48,897 nucleotides of DNA from Microbacterium sp. Gd 4-13 (GTDB lineage Bacteria; Actinomycetota; Actinomycetes; Actinomycetales; Microbacteriaceae): positions 1 to 48,897 of the forward strand of contig NZ_QEIJ01000013.1 in assembly GCF_003095395.1 (NCBI RefSeq), given 5' to 3'. The notes under the pieces were generated by a model. The model searched no databases. It saw nothing but the letters and a program-made list of their open reading frames with translations, and was not told where the DNA came from. The position numbers were made by a program, and so were the translations under genes. This document shows, one piece after another, positions 1-7,078 of this stretch (its first letter is position 1; each line of letters opens with the position of its first letter).

Positions 1-118
1 CCGCCGTCGGCGGCGTGGGGGGGGGCGGGGCCCCGCCCCCCCCCCCCCCCCCCCCCCGGCGGCGGGGGGGGGGGGGGGGGGGGGTGGTGCTCCCCCCCCC
101 CCCCCCCCCGGAGAGGAG
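1..118. repeat. G/C homopolymer tract
   Basis: Almost pure runs of one base: about 22 C at 36-57, 21 G at 64-84 and 18 C at 92-109, with GC-only spacers. The C and G runs could pair as a long G:C hairpin around a six-base loop. It ends directly before a normal ribosome binding site (GGAGAGGAG, 110-118) for the next gene. Either a contig-end or sequencing artefact, or a genuine slippage-prone tract. I cannot tell which, and no gene is visible in it. Confidence 0.8.
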
Positions 119-124
119 TCGCCC

Positions 125-580
125 ATGTCTCTGCCCATCGACAAGCTGGCGGTGAAGAGCCCCGATTTCGACACGCTCACGCGCATCCCGGAGGAGTTCT
201 CGGCCGACGGCGGCAACCGCGTGCCGCGTGTGGTGTTCGACGGTGTCCCGGAGGGGACGGTGGAGCTCGCGGTGATCGTGCATGACCCGGATGCTCCGTT
301 GCCTCAGGGATTCACGCACTGGGTGGTCTACGGCGTCGCGGCCGATAGCACCGAGCTCGACGTCGATGCCGATGGCGTTCGTCAGGGGCCGAACACCGCG
401 GGGGTCACGTCGTACTACGGGCCGCAGCCGCCCGCGGGCCACGGCGAGCACCACTACTACTTCTGGGTGTTCGCGCTCTCGCGTCGGGTCGAGGGCACGC
501 CGTCGCGCGAGGAGTTCCTGGACGAGTACGCCGACGCCATCATCGAGCAGGCGCGCACCGTCGGTCTGTTCTCGCGCTGA
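125..580 (+). CDS. YbhB/YbcL-type PEBP (Raf kinase inhibitor-like) protein
   Basis: A 151-residue protein of the phosphatidylethanolamine-binding protein family, normal length for the bacterial YbhB/YbcL group. The ligand-pocket signature is present: HDPDAP near residues 53-58, then THWVVYG near 64-70, and the second conserved block YYGPQPPAGHGEHHYYF near 98-114. No signal peptide is seen, so a cytoplasmic location is expected. The ATG is set by GGAGAGGAG six bases upstream. The biological role of bacterial members is poorly defined; they are thought to bind small anionic or phospholipid-like ligands. It stands alone, with a homopolymer tract upstream and repeats downstream, so the context gives no hint of function. 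Confidence 0.9.
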   Translation: MSLPIDKLAVKSPDFDTLTRIPEEFSADGGNRVPRVVFDGVPEGTVELAVIVHDPDAPLPQGFTHWVVYGVAADSTELDVDADGVRQGPNTAGVTSYYGPQPPAGHGEHHYYFWVFALSRRVEGTPSREEFLDEYADAIIEQARTVGLFSR

Positions 581-691
581 CGTCGCTGCGCCGCATCCGT
601 CGGCCGCGGTCCAGGCGCGTGTGCGCCTCGGCGCGGTGCGGGGTGTGCGGTGCGGGGCGCGCGGTGCGGCGCGCGGTGCGGGCGTGCGGTT

Positions 692-758
692 CGGAGGAGA
701 TGTGCGGTTCGGAGGGCGGATGGGACCGGGGGATCCTCCGGTGTGCGCATCTCCTCCG
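692..758. repeat. 67-bp palindromic element, copy A
   Basis: Inverted repeat with 24-bp arms (692-715 and 735-758) around a 19-base loop. The arms match at 19 of 24 positions and begin CGGAGGAGATG. The geometry (24+19+24) is identical to copy B at 2372-2438, on the other side of the HNH gene and in the same orientation. It lies about 135 bp beyond the stop codon of that gene. It resembles an extragenic palindrome more than a terminator, since no T tract follows. Confidence 0.8.
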
Positions 759-862
759 GTGTGCGCACGAGGGCTGACGGTGAGGAGGCCGCGAGTCTCG
801 TGTGCGCACGAGCGCTGACGGCGGGGACGCCGTCGATCTCGTGTGCGCGCAGAGGAGATCGC
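759..862. repeat. 41-bp direct repeats next to palindrome A
   Basis: The word GTGTGCGCACGAG or a close variant recurs at 759, 800 and 841, a strict 41-bp period. The first two units also share CTGACGG and a final TCTC. The third unit is partial and diverged. The block starts where palindrome A ends and runs to about 30 bp from the HNH stop codon. No coding frame in it looks real. A similar GTGCACGAGG follows palindrome B, so part of the unit may belong to the same element. Confidence 0.65.
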
Positions 863-893
863 TCCGTCGTGCGCGGGTGAGGGTGGTGCCGGG

Positions 894-2288
894 TCAGAAG
901 GGCGGCGGGTCGCCGTCGGGCACGAAGGTGACGTAGCGCTCGGGCTTGTCGATGGTGGTGTGACCGAGGGGCGAGGTCCATTCGATGGATCCGTCGGGAC
1001 GCTGCCGAGCCGTCCACTTCGTTTCGGTTTTGAGCGTGTGATGTCGCTTGCACAGGCACGCGAGGTTGATCACATCGGTGGGCCCGCCGAGCGCCCAGTC
1101 GTAATTGTGGTCGTAGTCGCAGTAGCGGGCGGGCATTCGGCACCCCGGAAAGCGGCAATGGATGTCGCGCGCGGCGAGAAACCTCTCCATCGCCCGGTTG
1201 CGCTGGTAGCGGTCGACGGCGAGCACGGCACCGGTGACGGGGTGGGTGAGAATGCGATCCCATCCGGGTGCGGTGGCCATGAGGCAGCGGGCGGTCTCGG
1301 CGTCGACCGGACTGAGTCCGTCGATCGTCGCTCCGCGGTCGGAGACTCCGGCGGCGGTGAGGGCCGGAACCACGACCTGCACGTGCGCGCGGATGGCTCC
1401 GAGCCCGCCGGGCACCACGTCGGTGGTCGGGTCGATGGCCGGTTGCCCGGTGAGCATGAGGTCGCAGGCGAGGTCGGCGCGCATCTGGTCGAGCGTGCGC
1501 GTGTCGTGAACGACGGTGTCGGATTCCGCGTCGGAATCGGATGCCGCGCCGGTGGCAGATGCGGTGTCGGATGCGGCGTCACCGTCGCGTTCGGCGGCGG
1601 CCGCAGCATCCGCCTCGGTGTCACTGGTCGGCGGTGCGGCGACCGACCGCACGGCGTGAGCCTGCCGGGTGAGGCGGTCGCGCATTGCGCGCACGAGCGT
1701 GATGGAGTGGCGCACGACGAGCTCGCCGATGCCGTCGCCGACGTCGTTGACCCAGACGCGGCGCTCGTTCTCGGCGCGCGCGTGGCGAACGGTGATCGAC
1801 TCGGGGTGCAGCTCTTCGGCGATCGCCCGGGCGAGGGTGCGCGTGCGCGCGACGGTATCGGTGGATGCGCGCTCGAGCACGACCTCTTCGAAGGCCTGCC
1901 GCTCGTTCGGATCGTCGATCACAGCGCCCTCTTCGCGGATGACGCTCGCGTGACGCATCGAGATGCGGCCCTCTGACAACGCGTCGAGCGTGGCGGGCCA
2001 CTTGTCGACGAGATCGATCGCGTCGTTCATGCGGCGCTGCACGACGCGGTCGTTCCACCGCAGTGCGATGCCGATCTCGGCGGCGATCGACCGCAGCTGC
2101 ATCTCGCGCACCTGCACGGTCTTCGGTTTGTGGGCCGATCGAGAGAGGGCCACGCGCATCGCCGTCGCGAACCCCATGACGTTCTCGGCCTCGAGAGCGG
2201 CGGCCGCGCGCTCGTTCTCGACGAGCGTGCTCACGATGTCGTCGATGACCGCATCGTCGCGATCATCGAAGGTCGGGTTCGTGGTCAT
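894..2288 (-). CDS. DUF222/13E12-type HNH endonuclease
   Basis: A 464-residue protein with the actinobacterial DUF222 domain over roughly its first 300 residues and an HNH nuclease domain at about 377-420. The HNH part shows a CRFPGCRMPARYCDYDH core with paired cysteines, the asparagine in PTDVINL, and a closing CLCKRHH, consistent with a zinc-bound beta-beta-alpha-metal nuclease. The family is typically multicopy in actinobacteria, like the 13E12 repeats of mycobacteria, and its function is unsettled. The frame stays open upstream to 2411, but the extension encodes palindrome B, so the ATG at 2288 is preferred. Palindromes with the same geometry lie on both sides, suggesting that gene and repeats form one unit. 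Confidence 0.88.
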   Translation of the reverse strand: MTTNPTFDDRDDAVIDDIVSTLVENERAAAALEAENVMGFATAMRVALSRSAHKPKTVQVREMQLRSIAAEIGIALRWNDRVVQRRMNDAIDLVDKWPATLDALSEGRISMRHASVIREEGAVIDDPNERQAFEEVVLERASTDTVARTRTLARAIAEELHPESITVRHARAENERRVWVNDVGDGIGELVVRHSITLVRAMRDRLTRQAHAVRSVAAPPTSDTEADAAAAAERDGDAASDTASATGAASDSDAESDTVVHDTRTLDQMRADLACDLMLTGQPAIDPTTDVVPGGLGAIRAHVQVVVPALTAAGVSDRGATIDGLSPVDAETARCLMATAPGWDRILTHPVTGAVLAVDRYQRNRAMERFLAARDIHCRFPGCRMPARYCDYDHNYDWALGGPTDVINLACLCKRHHTLKTETKWTARQRPDGSIEWTSPLGHTTIDKPERYVTFVPDGDPPPF

Positions 2289-2371
2289 GGCTCTAGTGTC
2301 GCAGATACCTCCGACATCGAACCGGGCCCGCGACGTCGCCCGGCCGCGTAGCCGCCGAAGCGTGTCCGCTG

Positions 2372-2438
2372 CGGAGGAGATGTGCACTTCGGAGGGCGTT
2401 GGGTGCCACACGGTCCTCCGAAATGCACATCTCCTCCG
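2372..2438. repeat. 67-bp palindromic element, copy B
   Basis: Inverted repeat with 24-bp arms (2372-2395 and 2415-2438) matching at 23 of 24 positions around a 19-base loop. It has the same size and orientation as copy A and the same CGGAGGAGATG arm start. It sits in the spacer between the divergent HNH and DUF4916 genes, about 84 bp from the first and 53 bp from the second. It could affect either promoter or fold in either leader RNA. Confidence 0.85.
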
Positions 2439-2491
2439 TTGTGCACGAGGGGTCGAGCGCCGGGCGGGGCAAGGTCTGGGATGCTCGACGC

Positions 2492-2989
2492 ATGCTCTTC
2501 CTGCCCGATGACACCTACGCCCTGGTCGAGAGATCGGTGCCGCTGGCGTGCGTCGACTTCGTTCCCGAACGCATCGAGAACGGCCGCCGTGAGATCGGCC
2601 TCATCCTGCGCGAGTCTCCGCACGGGCAGGTGTGGTGCCACCTCGGCGGACGCATCGGTCGGGGCGAGAGCATCCGCGAGGCGCTCGGCCGTCACGCACG
2701 CGACACGATCGCCGTTGACCTCGAACTGCCCGCCGATCCGCAGCCGGGCTACGTGTACCAGTGGTTTCCTCCTGACGATCTGCCGGCGGATGCTGCGCAC
2801 CTGCGCTACGGCGATGACCCACGCAAGCACGCGATCGGGTTGTCGTTCGTGGTCACCGCGATCGGGGATCCGCAGCCGCAGAACGAGGCGCTCGACTTCG
2901 GCTGGTTCGCCGTCGACGACCTGCCGCGGCCCCTGTGGCCGGGGTGTGCGGTGTTGTTCGAGCGACTGCTGCGAGGCCGCGCAGCATAG
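2492..2989 (+). CDS. DUF4916 Nudix-like protein
   Basis: A 165-residue protein resembling the actinobacterial DUF4916 group, which has a Nudix-hydrolase fold. The region around WCHLGGRIGRGESIREAL (about residues 48-65) matches the start of a Nudix box, but the usual REXXEE core is not intact. Catalysis is therefore uncertain. GDP-sugar or ADP-ribose type substrates are only a guess from fold relatives. The ATG at 2492 starts the conserved MLFLPDDTY sequence; an in-frame ATG at 2399 would translate palindrome B and is rejected. No partner gene is adjacent; the next sequence is a broken hydrolase. Confidence 0.75.
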   Translation: MLFLPDDTYALVERSVPLACVDFVPERIENGRREIGLILRESPHGQVWCHLGGRIGRGESIREALGRHARDTIAVDLELPADPQPGYVYQWFPPDDLPADAAHLRYGDDPRKHAIGLSFVVTAIGDPQPQNEALDFGWFAVDDLPRPLWPGCAVLFERLLRGRAA

Positions 2990-3015
2990 CCGCATCCTCC
3001 GTTACGTCTAGAGAG

Positions 3016-3192
3016 ATGTTTACCAGAAACATTCGAGAGCCCTCGACGACAACGTGGACGCTGCCCGAGCGGTGGGACGTCGGAGACGGAGAAGTGCGAT
3101 GGGGCGTCTACGGTGAGGGCGAGCCGCTGGTGCTGCTGCACGGAACGCCGTTCTCGTCGTTCATCTGGAGAGACATCGTGCCCGTTCTCGCG
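3016..3192 (+). pseudogene. Truncated alpha/beta hydrolase (N-terminal fragment)
   Basis: About 59 residues match the start of an alpha/beta hydrolase of the haloalkane dehalogenase/epoxide hydrolase kind: a first strand pair (VRWGVYGEGEP), then LVLLHGTPFSSFIWRDIVP with the HG oxyanion motif. The family normally runs to about 280 residues. Here the match ends near 3192 and the frame continues only through antisense of another fragment to a stop at 3423. The nucleophile elbow, acid and histidine are all missing, so the product cannot be an active hydrolase. The abrupt end marks a recombination or deletion junction. Confidence 0.7.
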
Positions 3193-3420
3193 CCCGGCGA
3201 TGCGGGCCATGACCTCGCCGGCCGCGCGGTGCTCGGGGAGTGCGATGAAGCGTACGAATGCCGCATCCGTCTCGAAGGTCGCGTCTTCGACGATCGATCG
3301 ATCCTTGCGGGTGCCGGTAGACAGCTCGACCCGCCACAGCTCGGCGCCGGCAATCGGTTCGAGGGCGCGCAGCGTGTCGACGGCCGCAGACCCGACGCCT
3401 TGAGGCAGTCGCGAGCCATC
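3193..3420 (-). pseudogene. Fragment of a Dabb-like small protein
   Basis: Read on the minus strand in the frame of the codon at 3420-3418, this stretch gives about 75 stop-free residues with native-looking composition, including VDTLRALEPIAGAELWRVEL and ending FVRFIALPEHRAAGEVMARI. The closing F..F...PEHR pattern resembles the end of stress-responsive alpha/beta-barrel (Dabb) domains. No start codon or N-terminal half is present, and the fragment butts directly against the broken hydrolase. The family assignment is by eye and weak. That it is a remnant of a real gene is more secure. Confidence 0.35.
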
Positions 3421-3473
3421 TGAATCGCTCTCGCCCTCGTTTCGTAGATCGTGCGAGCACTGTATTCCGCTGA

Positions 3474-3815
3474 TTAGTCGACGCGCAGTCCGGTGAGGCG
3501 CCGACCATGCCAGGTCGCCGCGTCGATCTCGACGCTTCGGTCACTGACACGCCACTTGATGCGGTCGCCGTAAAAAAGCAGGTTCGATTGCTTCGGGCAC
3601 GACCATGACAAGGATGCGTGTGCCCATAACGACGGTGGGTAACACATCGCAGGTGAGCCACCGCTGGAGGTTGTCGTAGAGACGCGCTCGCACCCATTCC
3701 TCGTCAAGGCTGGTGCCGACCACGTGCTGTCGTCGGCTGCCCCGTCAATGAGTGCGCCTTCGCCGGGCGTATTCGCCACCCAGGCCACTTCGGGAGCCAG
3801 AGAATCGATGGCCTT
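3474..3815 (-). pseudogene. Degenerate AlbA_2/Schlafen-type DNA-binding domain gene
   Basis: Pieces of one domain occur in two frames. First comes AIDSLAPEVAWVANTPGEGALI (3740-3810), matching the VAFANTPGGGALI motif of AlbA_2 domains. After a frame change, VGTSLDEEWVRARLYDNL through VMVVPEAIEP follows (3580-3720). A second change returns to GDRIKWRVSDRSVEIDAATWHG and a TAA stop at 3474. The second shift lies at a run of six A (3572-3577). Family proteins are ATP-binding regulators of about 400-500 residues, so the C-terminal part is also gone. No intact start is visible. It is clearly inactive as drawn unless the shifts are sequencing errors. Confidence 0.55.
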
Positions 3816-4227
3816 CTGCGACTGCGCCGACCTCGGTAGGGTGACTCCTATGGGCGCTCGCCTCCTCGCCTCCCTGCCTCCACCTTGACGTCGATTCGCT
3901 GTCGTTCCTCGACGCGCCTTCCGTCTTACAAGACGGCTAGGAGCCGATTCGACAGCAAGCTGGGTCGGGCTCGGAGCGGAAGCCGTCATCCCCGTCTCCA
4001 GACCACGATAATCGGACAATTTATCCGCGGGAATCGCGTGACGGAGCTATGCCGTGGAGGCCGCTCATCATGTATCTCTCGTCGTGAACGGTCACGCGGT
4101 GCCCCGCGAGGCGAGCTTCACTGTGTCGATCCGCTCGGGACACTTTTCGAGTGCTCCCACGTCAGCGTCGACCATGAGCACGCGGACCACGGTCCCGGAC
4201 CAAAAGGACTAAGGGGCCTCACGGAAC
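3816..4227. other. Non-coding stretch beside the polysaccharide locus
   Basis: No frame here has convincing coding character on either strand. Base composition is mixed, less GC-rich than the backbone. It separates gene debris on the left from the first polysaccharide gene on the right, and contains no recognisable insertion sequence ends, tRNA or attachment site. Confidence 0.5.
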
Positions 4228-4256
4228 GAAAACCGCCATCGCGCCGAACCGGCGGT
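4228..4256 (-). terminator. Possible intrinsic terminator after the acyltransferase at 4290
   Basis: Read on the minus strand, ACCGCC (4256-4251) pairs with GGCGGT (4237-4232) around 13 bases and is followed by further T residues. It lies about 35 bp past the stop codon of the 4290-4787 gene. The stem is only six pairs, and a competing inner hairpin (CGCCG/CGGCG) exists, so this is tentative. Confidence 0.35.
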
Positions 4257-4289
4257 GTGTCGCGGACTTCACGCATGTTCAGCCGTGGG

Positions 4290-4787
4290 TTACAGATCCT
4301 TCTTCCGCGTGGCCGGGACCCCAGCATAGAGACCGTTTGGCTCAGTAGTCCGTGTGACCACTGAGCCGGCCGCGATCACGCAGCCTCTTGAGATGGTGAT
4401 GCCGGGCAAGACCACTGCACGTGCGCCGATCCAGCAACCGTCCTCGATTTTCACCCCGGCGCCTTTGTAGGCTCCCGCACGTTGCTGAGGGCCGGCAACC
4501 TCGTGAGACGATGTGCCGATGTAGCACTCCGGTCCGATGTAAACGCGAGAGCCGATGCTTACGTGTTCGCGATTCTCGAACGTTACGTGACGCTCAACGA
4601 GCCCGCCAGATCCAAACGTAACGAGATCTGAGGCAAAATAAACCCCAGGTCGGATAGAAGTTCCATTGGGATTGACTCCTCCCGACCGCAGAAGACGTTC
4701 ACGGACGTGTCCATGAATAAGAGGAGAGGCTGCCAGGATGTTCACGCGGAGATTCCACACCCTGTTGGCCGTGCGCCGAGACGTCAT
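4290..4787 (-). CDS. Hexapeptide-repeat O-acyltransferase (maltose/galactoside acetyltransferase type)
   Basis: A 165-residue left-handed beta-helix acyltransferase. Hexapeptide repeats run from about residue 55 to 150, with typical turns such as VSIGSRVYIGPECYIG and VKIEDGCWIGARAVVLPG. TSSHEVAGPQQR (about 92-103) supplies the catalytic histidine expected in this family, and GLYAGVPATRKK closes the domain. It probably moves an acetyl group from acetyl-CoA onto a sugar of the exopolysaccharide repeat unit. It is the last minus-strand gene of the polysaccharide locus, separated from the rest by a plus-strand acyltransferase. It has its own AT-rich upstream region (4795-4805), so it may be transcribed independently. 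The acceptor is unknown. Confidence 0.85.
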   Translation of the reverse strand: MTSRRTANRVWNLRVNILAASPLIHGHVRERLLRSGGVNPNGTSIRPGVYFASDLVTFGSGGLVERHVTFENREHVSIGSRVYIGPECYIGTSSHEVAGPQQRAGAYKGAGVKIEDGCWIGARAVVLPGITISRGCVIAAGSVVTRTTEPNGLYAGVPATRKKDL

Positions 4788-4882
4788 GAATTGATCATAT
4801 ATATCGGAGGGTTGCCCGGGGGTAGGTTTGTGGGAGTGCCAGCCTGCGGACCAATAACATGAGGCAGTGAGAGTGAGAGTCG

Positions 4883-5446
4883 GTGATAACTATGCTCCAG
4901 CGATTGCTACGCGAGCTGCGCATCCTTCGGGCCCGCGTGTGGTTCCGAGTGCACGGAGTGCGTACAGGGGTGCGGCCGCTGATAAAGGGCAAGGCGCCGT
5001 ACCTGGACGCGCGGGGCGCAGTTACTTCGATCGGGTCGCGCGCCGTGATCTACGGCTTCGAGGCCCCCGTTCACTTACGCACTGATGACGGGGCGAGACT
5101 GACTATCGGCGACCGCCTCATGATGAACTCGGGCTCGAGTATCCACGCTTCATCAGTGACAGAAATCGGCGATGGGCTAAAACTCGGCCCTTTCGCCTCC
5201 ATCGCCGACACTAACTCGCATGAATTGAGCCCCGGACTTGGCGTCACCTCGCAACCTGTCCATATCGGAAACGAAGTGTGGATTTGCAGATCGGCCATCG
5301 TGTTGCCCGGCGTGTCAATAGGTGACGGTGCCGTAGTTGCCGCTGGCGCCATAGTCACGTCGGACGTCGCAGCGTTCACGGTTGTCGCAGGAAACCCGGC
5401 CCGTGTTGTGCGGAACCTTGAGGTTTCGTCAGAACCGCGCAAATGA
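4883..5446 (+). CDS. Hexapeptide-repeat acyltransferase
   Basis: A 187-residue acyltransferase with hexapeptide repeats from about residue 70 to 175 (LTIGDRLMMNSGSSIHAS, VWICRSAIVLPGVSIGDGAVVAAGAIV). The motif ADTNSHEL carries the likely catalytic histidine, and VVAGNPARVVR ends the domain. The start is taken as GTG at 4883; an ATG three codons in (4892) is equally possible, and neither has a clear ribosome binding site. It is the only plus-strand gene inside the polysaccharide locus, diverging from the acyltransferase at 4290 and converging on the one at 5491. A role in O-acylation of the exopolysaccharide is inferred from family and place. Confidence 0.83.
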   Translation: MITMLQRLLRELRILRARVWFRVHGVRTGVRPLIKGKAPYLDARGAVTSIGSRAVIYGFEAPVHLRTDDGARLTIGDRLMMNSGSSIHASSVTEIGDGLKLGPFASIADTNSHELSPGLGVTSQPVHIGNEVWICRSAIVLPGVSIGDGAVVAAGAIVTSDVAAFTVVAGNPARVVRNLEVSSEPRK

Positions 5447-5490
5447 CTAATCCGTCATTCTGCGTCATACCGAGCGAATCGTGGCGGTCC

Positions 5491-5922
5491 TCATCTGATC
5501 GGACGGGCCGGGTTTCCGACAACCACCGCGCCTGACTCGATACTCTGCGTCACCACACTTCCCGCTCCGACTGAGCATCGGCGTCCGAGAACAAGCGATT
5601 CGTTATGACGACCAACAATGATTGAACCGGCGCCGATAGTCACGCCGTCCTCGATAGTGATCCTTACATCAGACCCCACCCACGTGGTCGCTGAGATGGT
5701 GACATGGTGCCAGATTGTAACGTCTGCGCCGATGGTGACGTTCGGGTGAACCACGACGCCCAGCCCGAGGTGTCCTAAACGTAGGCCACGACCTGTCTGG
5801 GCCTGAGGGGGGAGAATTGCTCGGAAGAGCATGTAGTTCACAAATTTGAGGATTCGAGCCGAACGCCGAAATCCATGACGATGCAGCGCCTGCGACCAGC
5901 GCCATACCTGCTCGGGTGTCAT
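5491..5922 (-). CDS. CysE-like serine acetyltransferase family protein (polysaccharide type)
   Basis: A 143-residue protein resembling the C-terminal catalytic half of serine acetyltransferases: a short helical lead (residues 1-35), then beta-helix coils with GLGVVVHPNVTIGADVTI and WHHVTISATTW. It ends VVVGNPARPIR. It lacks the long N-terminal helical domain of true CysE, which fits the shortened version common in capsule and exopolysaccharide loci. There is a 12-bp gap after the glycosyltransferase at 5934, so the two are probably cotranscribed. It is likely to acetylate a sugar or glycan intermediate. Cysteine synthesis is unlikely given the context. Confidence 0.8.
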   Translation of the reverse strand: MTPEQVWRWSQALHRHGFRRSARILKFVNYMLFRAILPPQAQTGRGLRLGHLGLGVVVHPNVTIGADVTIWHHVTISATTWVGSDVRITIEDGVTIGAGSIIVGRHNESLVLGRRCSVGAGSVVTQSIESGAVVVGNPARPIR

Positions 5923-5933
5923 AGATGTACTCG

Positions 5934-7004
5934 CTATCCCAGCTCATTAATAGCTGCGGTCATGTGACGGGTGAAATTCTCCACGGAGAATCGATCTGCA
6001 TGCGCAATGATATCGCCAACTTTCCAAGATGATGGAAACTCGCGTACAGCGCTTGATATTGCGGAGGGTTCATCGGATGGTATGAAGATGCCGTTCACGC
6101 CCTCGACAGTACTGTCGAGGAACCCGCCGAAGCGGAGAACTAAAGACGGTGTGCCGAACGCGTTCGCCTCGATTGGAGTGAGACCAAAATCTTCTTTCGA
6201 CACGGAAACCAACGCACGCGCGCTGGCATACAACCAGCGCAAGCGCGCTTCGCTTACGCGGCCGACACCGACGACATTGGGCGGGAACGACTCCTGTGAT
6301 TCCACTCCGACTATCACCAGTCGCTCGTCCGGCGTCATAGCGAATGCCTCTATCAAGCGCGAGACGCCCTTGTACCCGCGAGCGCGGCCGACGCTCAAGA
6401 AAAACCCGCTAGATAAGCGATCGTCCGCTGACTGCTCGGCCTTGGTGTCAACTGCTACCGGAGGGTGCACGACGGTGGGCTCGATCCCATAAACGTCCCG
6501 TATGCGAGAAGCCACAATCGTAGAGTTCGCGATGTAGACATCAGCGGTCGCGGCGGCCCGCACGTCCCACGCCGTCAGCCTCGAACGGAGCAGGCCGAGC
6601 CCGACGCGAGACATCAATCCCTGATCTTGCAGGAAGTCGGTGGGCTGGTAAAGCCAACGAGCAGGATTGTGGCAGTACACCACCTTTTTGGTACCCGGAG
6701 TGGTGGGTACTGCGTGAGACCAACCCGACGAGCTGCAGACGACCACGTCAGCGTCGACGGGCGGCATGCGGTCCCAGGCGCGGGCAAGAAACGGAAGCGC
6801 GCGTCGCGGATCTTTACGAAGAAGCCGTACCAGCGGGTCTGCACTCTGCCGAACACTGAAATCAGAAAAGCCATCGAAAGTCTGGCCAGGGTGATAAGCC
6901 GACGTTACAACCTCGGAGGCGCCCAGCTGTTGTGCGAGTTCGAGGGCAACTCTCTCAGCACCTCCACGCTGAGTCAGGTAATCGTGCGCAACCACTACGG
7001 ACAT
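5934..7004 (-). CDS. GT4-family glycosyltransferase
   Basis: A 356-residue GT-B glycosyltransferase. The N-terminal domain opens MSVVVAHDYLTQRGGAERV, with the acceptor-side glycine loop. The C-terminal domain has FFLSVGRARGYKGVSRLIEAF and the nucleotide-sugar binding E-x7-E region VSKEDFGLTPIEANAFGTP (about residue 270). The catalytic pattern is retaining GT4. It would add one sugar to the lipid-linked repeat unit on the cytoplasmic face of the membrane. A gap of 74 bp separates it from the flippase upstream, the longest break in this gene run, and 12 bp from the acyltransferase downstream. The donor sugar cannot be inferred. Confidence 0.88.
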   Translation of the reverse strand: MSVVVAHDYLTQRGGAERVALELAQQLGASEVVTSAYHPGQTFDGFSDFSVRQSADPLVRLLRKDPRRALPFLARAWDRMPPVDADVVVCSSSGWSHAVPTTPGTKKVVYCHNPARWLYQPTDFLQDQGLMSRVGLGLLRSRLTAWDVRAAATADVYIANSTIVASRIRDVYGIEPTVVHPPVAVDTKAEQSADDRLSSGFFLSVGRARGYKGVSRLIEAFAMTPDERLVIVGVESQESFPPNVVGVGRVSEARLRWLYASARALVSVSKEDFGLTPIEANAFGTPSLVLRFGGFLDSTVEGVNGIFIPSDEPSAISSAVREFPSSWKVGDIIAHADRFSVENFTRHMTAAINELG

Positions 7005-7078
7005 TGTGTGTTCCTTTTGCAGGCAGGTTAGGACGTCGAGGCTCTGGTGCGCCGTTACTTACGCGGCAAGCGACTCGT

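Noticed and set aside
692..758. Intrinsic terminator for the HNH or PEBP gene
   Set aside because: No T tract on either strand, distances from stop codons exceed 100 bp, and the same element occurs upstream of the HNH gene, so it is better read as a palindromic repeat.
692..2438. Classical insertion sequence around the HNH gene
   Set aside because: The flanking palindromes are in direct orientation, no transposase motif (DDE or HUH) is present, and no target-site duplication can be recognised.
3568..3596. tRNA-like T-arm (AAGCAGGTTCGATTGCTT)
   Set aside because: The loop has the wrong length, and no acceptor stem, anticodon arm or CCA context can be drawn. It lies in the degenerate AlbA_2 gene.
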